Program-made: the position numbers and the translations under genes | NCBI RefSeq assembly: GCF_022809355.1 | Contig: NZ_JAKZMM010000031.1 | Span: 1-51,181, forward strand | From: Parabacteroides faecalis | GTDB taxonomy: Bacteria > Bacteroidota > Bacteroidia > Bacteroidales > Tannerellaceae | Length of the DNA stretch: 51,181 nucleotides | Direction: 5' to 3' | Shown: positions 43,687-51,181 of the stretch, one piece after another | How the letters are laid out: each line of letters opens with the position of its first letter | How positions within the stretch are numbered: position 1 is the first letter of the stretch | The notes under the pieces: generated by a model | Seen by the model: the letters and a program-made list of their open reading frames with translations, nothing else | Databases searched by the model: none | Told to the model about the DNA's origin: nothing

Positions 43687-43789
43687 GTGTTTTAATCAGA
43701 TAAATACCTCATATATTCAATGAAAAATTCTAAAGGGAAAAGGATTCGGATGGATCTCATCTCCGATTTTTGCTACTTCTCTTGTAGAA

Positions 43790-45262
43790 TTAATCTTGTG
43801 TATAGACCAACTTGATTACTTGGGCTTCTGTTTCTTTGGAAGCATGAACCAGTTCTTTCTGAGACATGCGGATAGGTGTTTGGGAAAATTCGGGTATGTT
43901 GAATGAAAACAACGAATTACCGTAGTAGTCTGGAGATTGCTGTGGAAGCAGAAAAGGTTTGCTTACCTTCCCTGCTGCATCAATGTGTGCGATAAACGGG
44001 CGTGTGAACAATCCATCCAGACGGCGGCTGGAAAAAACAATCCAATGTCCGTTACTGCTCCACGAATGATAACTTTCTACATCCGAGCTGTTAATTGTTG
44101 TAAGACTGTCTGTTTCGAATGTGTCCAGATGTAACAGACGAAGGTCTGCATCTTTATGCCAGATGGAAAAATTACCATAGTCGGAAATAGTGTATAAAAG
44201 ATATTTCCCGTCTGGAGAAACTCGGGGAAATTTAATACTTCGTCCTTCTTTCCGGGCATTATACAAAGTGTCAATCTGATTTCCGATTTCTCCGGTTTCA
44301 GGCTGAAAAGATACTTTCAGTAAATTATATTTGACATTCCTGTATTGATCAGGCATAGTAACCGAATCCGCAGAACAGTATATCAGTGATTTTCCGTCTG
44401 GGGTAAAGGTTGGGAATGTCTCGAAATGTTTGGACGAAGCAAGCCAAGGAACACTGTATGCTCTTTCTTTTTCCAGATCATAGATGACAATGTCTGAGCT
44501 TTCATCATAGACTTCAATCCGATTGGGATCGGCATAATGGAAATCTTGGTGTGTTTCATTGGTCGAAAAAGCAACGTATTTTCCGCTGGGATGCCAATAA
44601 GGATAGACAAAGGCTGATGCCTGTCCGTCTTTTTCTAAGGTGATCTTCTTTATCTGATCATTTTCTACCAGATACGTACCATTATAATATGCCCGTTGAT
44701 GAAATAACCATTTCTCTCCGTTCTGTTGGCAGAATGAGTGACAATTCATACAGCTGTTGTTTGTGTATTGGTTGGTAAGAACAGGTTTTTCAACAAAGTT
44801 TTCAACACATCGTTGATAAATCCCCATCTCATTCCACATCCGATATCCTGGAAATATCCGGCGATAAGTCAGGTAAGAATCAATGGAATCAGCAGATATA
44901 TAAATAGGGAAATCTTTTCTTTTCCAGCCATTTGTCTCTTCTTTAAAGAATATGCTTGCTTGGATTTCTTTCCCTTTTGCATCATGCAACAAGTCTTTCC
45001 AGTCGGATACCGGAATGTTGAAAACTCCTTTGTCTGCTTTTACTTTTAACTCTTTGTTCGGACTTTTCAACAGGGTTATACCTTCCATATCAGCAGCTGG
45101 AAGCCGGAAGTTGAGAGGTGCTATATTGACGGGTATTGTAACCGATTCGTAGTTGGGAAATAATTGGACATCTCCGGCTTGAACCTGCTCCGGTACTTTA
45201 ATATCGCAAGCTGTTTGTGTAAAATAGATGAGTAATATGCTGAGTAAAGAATAAGCTTTCAT
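43790..45262 (-). CDS. TolB-like propeller lipoprotein with a CXXCH motif
   Basis: The 490-residue lipoprotein (signal ending YFTQTAC, then DIK) has an N-terminal beta domain (about 25-130), then a segment with a single c-type heme-like motif SCMNCHSF (about 171), followed by TolB/PD40 propeller blades (YWHPSGKYVAFSTN, FTPDGKSLIYCS, VSPDGKYLLYTIS, WSSNGHWIVFSSRR). No enzyme signature is seen. Its start is 2 bp after the preceding membrane-protein gene, so they are coupled. The open frame runs further upstream to 45487 but only ATG 45262 gives a lipoprotein signal. Heme binding is possible and unproven. It ends the SusC-SusD locus. Confidence 0.72.
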   Translation of the reverse strand: MKAYSLLSILLIYFTQTACDIKVPEQVQAGDVQLFPNYESVTIPVNIAPLNFRLPAADMEGITLLKSPNKELKVKADKGVFNIPVSDWKDLLHDAKGKEIQASIFFKEETNGWKRKDFPIYISADSIDSYLTYRRIFPGYRMWNEMGIYQRCVENFVEKPVLTNQYTNNSCMNCHSFCQQNGEKWLFHQRAYYNGTYLVENDQIKKITLEKDGQASAFVYPYWHPSGKYVAFSTNETHQDFHYADPNRIEVYDESSDIVIYDLEKERAYSVPWLASSKHFETFPTFTPDGKSLIYCSADSVTMPDQYRNVKYNLLKVSFQPETGEIGNQIDTLYNARKEGRSIKFPRVSPDGKYLLYTISDYGNFSIWHKDADLRLLHLDTFETDSLTTINSSDVESYHSWSSNGHWIVFSSRRLDGLFTRPFIAHIDAAGKVSKPFLLPQQSPDYYGNSLFSFNIPEFSQTPIRMSQKELVHASKETEAQVIKLVYTQD

Positions 45263-45264
45263 GA

Positions 45265-47034
45265 TTATTTCTGACTTTTGAATTGTTTGAAATAATAGTA
45301 GAACCAATAGGTGTGTCCGAATTTTTGGTAGATAGCCTGAATATTCTGACTTTGAGAATGGCTGTTCATCAGTTGTTTCAGTCGCTGGTATGATTTCCGG
45401 ATATCCGGTTGGACCTGAATCTTCCCAGTTAAGGTACTGTCTGCCTCTTCCAGAATTAACCAGGCTTCCTGATAATGTCTGGGCCATGGTTGATTATTCG
45501 GATAGGCTGTGTCTGTTAAATATTGACGGAATTTATCCAGCTGTTTGTCTAGTAGGTAATAGCAACCTTTATATTCCCAACCAATACGGTTAGATATATC
45601 ATACGAAGCCCATAGAGAATCTGTAGACATTAGGGAAAGTAATAAGTCTTGTTGCTGTTGCGGTATTCTTTTATGTTTTAGTTCCGGCTCTTCTTGCATT
45701 TTCTCCGGATCTCGTAAATAAACTGCATATTGTTGCGCCCATTCTTTATAAAATGGCATTTGGGATAAGAGGTCTATATACTTTTTAGCTACCTCTTTTT
45801 CTCCTCTTAATAGGCTGATTTGTACTAGCCGTTGCATCATGCGGGCACTTCCTTTTCGTTTGGATTGGGTAAATCCGTCCATGGCATAACTCTCTGCTAA
45901 AGATAGGTCTCCAATCATAAAATGAATGTCGCAGAGTAATTTGTCCATATAAAGGCTTTGATTCCAAGGGGCAACTAAACTTTTGGCGCCTTTCTGATCG
46001 AAAGCAAACATATTTTCGGCTAATACTCCCTTTTGCGCTAACGACATGTTTAAATAGTTGAGGCTGATATAATCTTGTATGGGTTTCCCTTTATATCGGT
46101 TGATGATGGTATCCCATTGTTTTTCCCGAGCTAAATAAGCAAGTTCGTCTGTCATTCGGTTTTGCATGTCCAATGAATCTGGCATACAATACCTTCCAAA
46201 TAGCAATGTGGGTATGCAGCAACAACAGTTGAGAATTATTTTTACGCTTGCTTTCTGTACGGGGATAAAAGAGAGCAGAAAAGCCACAAGTAAGACCCCT
46301 ATAAGGAGAAGCGAGTATTGCAGCCACACATAGTAGATGAAATAATGGGGAAGCAATTGTATCTCCAAATATGATTCAGGTTTGAAGCCTTCCAACAAAG
46401 ATACAGGAATGTTGAATGATTCATAGAATAATAAGAAAACCACTGCAGGCATCAGGCTCCACAAACCTTGTAGCTTTTGTTTGTAAGTCGGGTATAGTAC
46501 AGCTACTGTCAGCATATAGATGACAGCATAACAGATGGCTAATAATCCCGTAAATAGGAAGACTAGTATGGTGGATAGAATACCGTATAGGGCAATTGTC
46601 TTTGGTCGGTTGATACGTGTTAAGGGCAGAAGAGACAGATGGAAGATAAATAAAGCTATTGTTCCATCAACCAAGTAATTACTGCGGATACTCATTTTGA
46701 TGAGTAGAAGTAAAGGAAAAACGGCGAGTATCAAATGATAACCGGCCGGTTTGATTTTCTGCAGTAAATGGTAGAAACTGAGTCCGCATCCAATGATAAG
46801 AATCATTTGGATGGTAATGGCCAATAAGGGCATTCGATAATATTGGATAACAAACTGTCCGGCAATAGCACAGAATCCTCCGGGTTTAAATAGTTCGTCC
46901 TTGATTTGCCACCATTGGGGAATGAACAGTTGGCTTTCTTCTTGCTGTTGAAAAAGAAAAACACCAAAGGCGAGGAAAAAGTAATATACCAAAGTTGCTG
47001 TTATAACCCAGAATAATGTTTGTTTCCAATTCAT
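45265..47034 (-). CDS. Multi-pass membrane protein with C-terminal helical repeats (DUF6057-like)
   Basis: The 589-residue inner-membrane protein has about nine hydrophobic helices in the first 300 residues (for example LFWVITATLVYYFFLAFGVFLF, shown here in part as VITATLVYYFFLAFGV) and then a soluble half made of TPR-like helices (SLAESYAMDGFTQSKRKGSA, KKYIDLLSQMPFYKEWAQQY). I connect it tentatively with DUF6057, a Bacteroidetes membrane family without known function. CCCC in the last membrane helix is unusual. It lies between susD and the TolB-like gene, suggesting a role in processing or sensing the imported ligand. Confidence 0.6.
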   Translation of the reverse strand: MNWKQTLFWVITATLVYYFFLAFGVFLFQQQEESQLFIPQWWQIKDELFKPGGFCAIAGQFVIQYYRMPLLAITIQMILIIGCGLSFYHLLQKIKPAGYHLILAVFPLLLLIKMSIRSNYLVDGTIALFIFHLSLLPLTRINRPKTIALYGILSTILVFLFTGLLAICYAVIYMLTVAVLYPTYKQKLQGLWSLMPAVVFLLFYESFNIPVSLLEGFKPESYLEIQLLPHYFIYYVWLQYSLLLIGVLLVAFLLSFIPVQKASVKIILNCCCCIPTLLFGRYCMPDSLDMQNRMTDELAYLAREKQWDTIINRYKGKPIQDYISLNYLNMSLAQKGVLAENMFAFDQKGAKSLVAPWNQSLYMDKLLCDIHFMIGDLSLAESYAMDGFTQSKRKGSARMMQRLVQISLLRGEKEVAKKYIDLLSQMPFYKEWAQQYAVYLRDPEKMQEEPELKHKRIPQQQQDLLLSLMSTDSLWASYDISNRIGWEYKGCYYLLDKQLDKFRQYLTDTAYPNNQPWPRHYQEAWLILEEADSTLTGKIQVQPDIRKSYQRLKQLMNSHSQSQNIQAIYQKFGHTYWFYYYFKQFKSQK

Positions 47035-47073
47035 CTTGTCAAATTATTTCAGTTTAATATCCTCTTATAAGAA

Positions 47074-47102
47074 AAGAAGAGGGTTGTAATAGCCCTCTTC
47101 TT
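47074..47102 (-). terminator. Hairpin between susD and the downstream genes
   Basis: A perfect 10-bp stem (47074-47083 with 47093-47102, arm aagaagaggg) with a 9-base loop is followed on the minus strand by TTTCTTATAA. It lies 27 bp after the susD stop and 40 bp before the membrane-protein start, so it may partly attenuate read-through. Confidence 0.75.
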
Positions 47103-47128
47103 CTCAATTATCCAGATTATATATAATA

Positions 47129-48835
47129 TTAATAACCAGGATTTTGTTCCAATAAGTTATTAGCACCAATAATACTGTAGTGTAATGGGAAACGATTCAA
47201 GTCAGGATTGTTGGTGGCTTTGTGATCCCACCAATCTTCTGTTACATATGCGTTCCAACGGACTAGATCCGTACGACGGCGTCCTTCTCCCAAGAATTCA
47301 AGTTTCCATTCTTTTAACATACGATACTTATCTAGATTAGATGCAGTTACAGGATCTGGATCATTTCCTCCTTCAAAATAACGTTTACGTACGGTATTAA
47401 TTAGGTCGGCAGCCCCTTGTTTGTCTCCATTACGCATCTTACATTCTGCTAGCATGTAATATACTTCAGCCAATCGAATAATAGGAATATCCGGATTAAA
47501 CATTTCTTTATATTCATCTTGATTTGGGCGTGGGCTGAATTTAATTAAGCGCACGCCAGAATTTTCTTCTGCTGTTCCAACTGTAGATGGAAGATCGGCT
47601 TCTGTTGCGTAATCTGTTCCTAACTTAGCAAAATAAGAAATCTGGTCTCTAACAAGAAGAGGCTTACCAATATATTCACGAGCTCCTGTACATATCCATT
47701 CTGGATGATCTGGATTAACCATTTCTCCGACGACAAACATACCTCTGTATTTTCCACCACTTTCATAGACATATTGTTGTTTACGAACGTCCTTGTCGTT
47801 GAATCCTTCGTAATTGTTACTTAAATTGAATTGATATAAATTACCTTGTGGATCACGACTTGGTAATAAACAACATCCATTATCTGAACCTGAATCTTTT
47901 AAACCGCCTAAGAAATCTTTGAAGTTATAAGGAACAGTAAAGCCCCAATATCCTCCATCTGTCTCTAATTTTGCATTTTCACTAGGTACAGTCCAAATAA
48001 TTTCAGGACAAGTTTCATTTCTAAATCCAAATATCGAAGTCCAATCTGTTGCTAAAGCATATTTACCATATTTACCATCAAGTATGTCTTGACAAATTTC
48101 TGCAGCTTCGTTATACATCGGTTTTCCTATGTAAGACTCCGCATTGAAATATAGTCGAGCTCTCAACACAGCTCCTACTGCTTGATGAATGACGTTAGTT
48201 TCCATGGCTCCAAGTTCAGTTTTTACAGGAAGCTCAGGAGTTGATAATTGGAGCAGAGAATCAATAAAATTGAAGGTCTCTTCTGCTGTTGAACGAGGTA
48301 AAACATCACTCTTCGTTGTTTTATATAGAGGTACACCACCGAAGAAGTCTAATCCATCCAAGTAGAAAGAAGCAACAAGTGTGTTTAATTGATTCATCAT
48401 GGATTCTCTTGTCCCTGCCTCAAAACCAAGTGCATCGAAATCTACTCCTTCTAAATCTTCTGCAGCATCCCATGCTAACGCAACACCCATAGAGAAATTT
48501 GTCCATCCTGTTTCTATAGAAGTCATATCTTCTGTATATTCATGATGATGGAATTTCTGATAAATAGCACCATTGTACCAGTCACTACCACGAGTCGGTA
48601 CACAAATCTCATCTGTACCTAATTCTTGTAATTCCCAACGTGCTCTATCTTGAGCGACCCACCATCTCCAATGGGTGAAAGGTCTGTTAAAGCGTTCCCA
48701 AACAGCATCTTGTGATGTGTAGAAGGTCTCAGGAACGACTTGTGAATAAAATGAAGGATCTACGTCGCAGGATGTAGCAACTATAAGAGTCGTTGCTCCA
48801 GCCAATATCCAATTCTTGATTTTATTTGTTTTCAT
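47129..48835 (-). CDS. SusD-like outer-membrane nutrient-binding lipoprotein
   Basis: The 568-residue protein has a lipobox (TLIVATSC) followed by DVDPSF, the acidic tail typical of surface lipoproteins, and the SusD/RagB fold: N-terminal TPR-like helices with LNTLVASFYLDGLDFFGGVP and a C-terminal block ending LEFLGEGRRRTDLVRWN, the hallmark of SusD C-terminal domains. It binds the ligand at the cell surface and caps the SusC partner. Ligand type (glycan or peptide) cannot be read; no glycosidase is in this unit, so a non-glycan ligand is quite possible. It starts 16 bp after susC. Confidence 0.93.
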   Translation of the reverse strand: MKTNKIKNWILAGATTLIVATSCDVDPSFYSQVVPETFYTSQDAVWERFNRPFTHWRWWVAQDRARWELQELGTDEICVPTRGSDWYNGAIYQKFHHHEYTEDMTSIETGWTNFSMGVALAWDAAEDLEGVDFDALGFEAGTRESMMNQLNTLVASFYLDGLDFFGGVPLYKTTKSDVLPRSTAEETFNFIDSLLQLSTPELPVKTELGAMETNVIHQAVGAVLRARLYFNAESYIGKPMYNEAAEICQDILDGKYGKYALATDWTSIFGFRNETCPEIIWTVPSENAKLETDGGYWGFTVPYNFKDFLGGLKDSGSDNGCCLLPSRDPQGNLYQFNLSNNYEGFNDKDVRKQQYVYESGGKYRGMFVVGEMVNPDHPEWICTGAREYIGKPLLVRDQISYFAKLGTDYATEADLPSTVGTAEENSGVRLIKFSPRPNQDEYKEMFNPDIPIIRLAEVYYMLAECKMRNGDKQGAADLINTVRKRYFEGGNDPDPVTASNLDKYRMLKEWKLEFLGEGRRRTDLVRWNAYVTEDWWDHKATNNPDLNRFPLHYSIIGANNLLEQNPGY

Positions 48836-48851
48836 GTTGAATTTAAGCTTT

Positions 48852-51074
48852 TTAGAATGTTACTTGAATACCTAATGTATAAGTACGTACTTGTGGGTAA
48901 AGTTCCCAGAACTTTTCTGTACCTCTATCCCAACCGGCAATGTTAACTTCCGGATTAACACCGCTGTAACCAGTTATAGTCCCTACATTACCAACAGTTC
49001 CATAAATACGTAACCGTTCTGCCCATTTTGTGTACTGTTTTAATGGTAATGTATAACCTAACGTAATGGCATCAATTTTTAAGAAGGTTCCATCTTCTAG
49101 ATAATAGTCACAGATTTGTTTTTCACCACGGATATCATTGTATTTTCCATAGGCTTCTTTCAGGACATTCAATTCATTGATACCTTGGATACCAAAATAC
49201 ATGTTGATAGTATTATATACGTCGAAGTTGATCCAGCTACGCATATTGATACCTAAATCAAAGTTCTTATAAGTGAATGTGTTGTTCCAACCAATAATGA
49301 CAGATGGTACATAATTACCCATATAACGTTTGTCTGCTTCGGTCTTTTTAGCTGCTGGAATAACTTCACCATCTTTATTATATAACAAGAAATCTCCGTT
49401 TTCATCAATACCTGCATATTTCCATAAGTAGAATGAGCCAATGGTTGAACCTTCTTCCATTCGAGCTGCATCTCCCGGACTTCCTGGAGCGGGGAAGCCG
49501 TTACCGTTGTAATATGTATTGTTACCCCATAATGTTAATATTTTACCGGTATTGTGACTAAAGTTCATATTTGATGTCCAAGTAAAGTCTTTAGTCTGAA
49601 TAATATCACCTCCAATTTCAAACTCCCAACCTTTACTTTCCATGGCACCAATGTTCTGCCATTGACTACCTTGCGTATATGGTGGTTGAGGAACCTTTAC
49701 GCTGTAAATCATGTTATCAATTTTACGGCGATAGTAATCAAATTTACCATATAAACGATTGTTAAAGAATGAATAGTCTACACCAATGTTCCACTCTTTC
49801 TTTTCTTCCCAACCTAAAGCCTCGTTGATATTTTGAGTTTTACCATACGAATAGGCCCATGTTCCATCAGGTAACATCCAATATTGGTCTGAACCTAATG
49901 TATTTGCCATATAAGATGAACTAAAATCATTATTACCTGTCACACCGTAACCAAAACGTAACTTCAAATCATTGATCCAAGTATAATCTTTCATGAAGTC
50001 TTCATTGGAAATACGCCATCCACCAGAAATTGACCAGAAATTAGCCCAACGATTATCTGCTGCAAACTTAGATGATCCTTCATGACGGATAGATGCGGTT
50101 ACCATATATTTGTCTTGATAAGAATAATTGGCACGAGCAAATAATGAGAATAAGCGTTCTGTGATATTTTTACCAGAACCCATGCCTGCTTTTCCATCAC
50201 TTAAATATGAGCCCTTTCCTAAATCCCAAAATTTGATACCTTCTACATCAAAATTATAGTTCTCAGCATAGAAGTTTTCACCGTTGGTTTCAAAATAAGA
50301 ATACCCGGCTACCGCATTCAAACTATGTCCGCCATTGAATTCTTTGACATACGTAGCATATCCTTCCGATGTCAAATTTTCTGTCTTGCTGAATTCTAGT
50401 TTAGCCCAACCGTTGCGTTTGTTGTTTACTTCATCTAAATGATAGCGTGAACGGAATCCATGATATTCCCACTGACGATTCTCATATCCTAATGTTTGGG
50501 TATATGATAAACCAGGAACATATTTTACATTTAATTTCATGGAAACTTCCGGCTTGAACCACTTGTCTAGTCCTTCATATGTGGTCAACATTGAATTGGC
50601 TACAACATTATAATCCAATGTTTCTCCGGTCCATACATTATAACCACTTTCGCTGTCTGGATCATATGGAGAACGAGTCGGATTATTTCGTAAAGCCTGT
50701 TGGAAGTTAGGATAATTGTTATTTCTCCATGCTTGGCGATAATCTACATTTGGGCGTATTTCTAACCAACCATCAAATAGTTTGAAATTTGCATTCAATC
50801 TACCTCCATAGTCTTGTCGTGAATCCTGGATGGCTATACCTTCATTGTTTTCATAGAAAAATGATGTGTAGATTTGAGCGTTTTCCGTTCCTGCTTCTAA
50901 AGCTAGGTGATGTTTTTGTGAGAAATTGTCGTGATTAATTAATTCATCCCACCAGTCAACATTGTCTCCGTAATCTATACCTACTTGGTGTTCACGGTAT
51001 TCATCAGCTGTCAGCATATCAGGTTTACCGTAATCCTGCTTCTTTGTTAATTCGGTACTATAGGTCAGTTTTAC
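48852..51074 (-). CDS. SusC-like TonB-dependent receptor, N-terminal part missing
   Basis: About 740 residues of the receptor are present, from VKLTYSTELTKKQDYGKPDMLT, written here in part as TELTKKQDYGKPD, through the beta-barrel to the closing strand VRTYTLGIQVTF. Signal peptide, carboxypeptidase-like domain and plug (about 250-300 residues) are absent. In frame, a TAG stands at 51077-51075 and the DNA beyond it does not code for SusC in any frame. ATG 51017 is internal and not a real start. The gene was therefore cut by an insertion or rearrangement, or the assembly joins at this point. As it stands it should not give a working transporter. Confidence 0.85.
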   Translation of the reverse strand, partial: VKLTYSTELTKKQDYGKPDMLTADEYREHQVGIDYGDNVDWWDELINHDNFSQKHHLALEAGTENAQIYTSFFYENNEGIAIQDSRQDYGGRLNANFKLFDGWLEIRPNVDYRQAWRNNNYPNFQQALRNNPTRSPYDPDSESGYNVWTGETLDYNVVANSMLTTYEGLDKWFKPEVSMKLNVKYVPGLSYTQTLGYENRQWEYHGFRSRYHLDEVNNKRNGWAKLEFSKTENLTSEGYATYVKEFNGGHSLNAVAGYSYFETNGENFYAENYNFDVEGIKFWDLGKGSYLSDGKAGMGSGKNITERLFSLFARANYSYQDKYMVTASIRHEGSSKFAADNRWANFWSISGGWRISNEDFMKDYTWINDLKLRFGYGVTGNNDFSSSYMANTLGSDQYWMLPDGTWAYSYGKTQNINEALGWEEKKEWNIGVDYSFFNNRLYGKFDYYRRKIDNMIYSVKVPQPPYTQGSQWQNIGAMESKGWEFEIGGDIIQTKDFTWTSNMNFSHNTGKILTLWGNNTYYNGNGFPAPGSPGDAARMEEGSTIGSFYLWKYAGIDENGDFLLYNKDGEVIPAAKKTEADKRYMGNYVPSVIIGWNNTFTYKNFDLGINMRSWINFDVYNTINMYFGIQGINELNVLKEAYGKYNDIRGEKQICDYYLEDGTFLKIDAITLGYTLPLKQYTKWAERLRIYGTVGNVGTITGYSGVNPEVNIAGWDRGTEKFWELYPQVRTYTLGIQVTF

Positions 51075-51181
51075 CTAAAATCCGCAACTATCATCCAATA
51101 CACGATTAAGGGTAGATTTATGAGTCGTTAGTAGCAGCTTTCAGTAAAAAGCAACAGCACAACATCAATATGTAGCCACCA
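51075..51181. mobile_element. Foreign sequence at the susC break, possibly an insertion sequence end
   Basis: Next to the susC break the DNA changes to ACCTAAAATCCGCAACTATC (from 51073) with no SusC coding in any frame. On the minus strand one frame from the window edge ends LLKAATNDS and a TAA, about 55 bp before the break, as a transposase gene ending near a terminal inverted repeat would. I cannot name the family, and only one end is visible. An inversion endpoint or an assembly chimera would look the same. Confidence 0.35.

Overview
The window looks like a chromosomal segment of a gut Bacteroidales bacterium, most likely Parabacteroides or a close relative. The grounds are a SusC/SusD pair, Bacteroidetes-type promoters (TTG about 20 bp before TAnnTTTG), scarce Shine-Dalgarno sites, many lipoproteins with the Bacteroidetes lipobox style, a PadR-PspC pair, and a secreted protease with a type IX secretion-type C-terminal tail. 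The genus is an inference; no 16S rRNA is present. Most of the window is core genome with a few accessory loci.

Layout. 1-2.2 kb: a gene tail, then an LpxH-like phosphoesterase overlapping a glycosyltransferase. 2.3-6.3 kb: ppk and ppx one base apart, then a Tat-exported sugar isomerase-like protein. 6.4-9.6 kb (minus): NlpC/P60 hydrolase, small beta-barrel protein, long-chain acyl-CoA ligase. 9.6-10.15 kb: a gene-poor spacer with 22-bp tandem repeats, followed by an apparently self-controlled PadR-PspC operon to 11.6 kb. 11.9-14.1 kb (minus): HIT protein, greA, and a thioredoxin-fold lipoprotein without its CXXC. 14.3-18.9 kb: pnp and a trypsin-like secreted protease. 19-21.7 kb (minus): EamA transporter and an OmpA/TPR lipoprotein. 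21.7-22.3 kb: a spacer with interlocking inverted repeats and a possible 50-residue gene. 22.3-27.9 kb (minus): a three-gene RND efflux operon, divergent from an AraC regulator across a perfect 33-bp palindrome.

28.9-33.8 kb: a small lipoprotein gene (plus strand), then on the minus strand an HzsA-related/SUMF1 protein with two CXXCH motifs and a propeller lipoprotein, divergent from a second AraC regulator. 34.9-36.2 kb: prfB with its programmed +1 frameshift, and a lone CAU tRNA. 36.3-37.8 kb: a GH43 glycosidase gene broken by one extra base. 37.9-41.5 kb (minus): subtilase, xseA, xseB and ispD, overlapping or tightly spaced. 41.7-43.6 kb: an Lrp regulator and two tandem FKBP isomerases. 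43.8-51.07 kb (minus): SusC, SusD, a multi-TM/helical-repeat protein and a TolB-like lipoprotein with one CXXCH.

The most system-like content is the pair of CXXCH-plus-propeller loci (29.6-34.8 and 43.8-51.07 kb). Both combine outer-envelope lipoproteins or receptors, TolB-like propellers and possible heme-binding sites. The SusC gene is cut at 51,074/51,075, where the sequence switches to non-SusC DNA; an insertion sequence end or an assembly/inversion junction would explain this and the position of the window edge.
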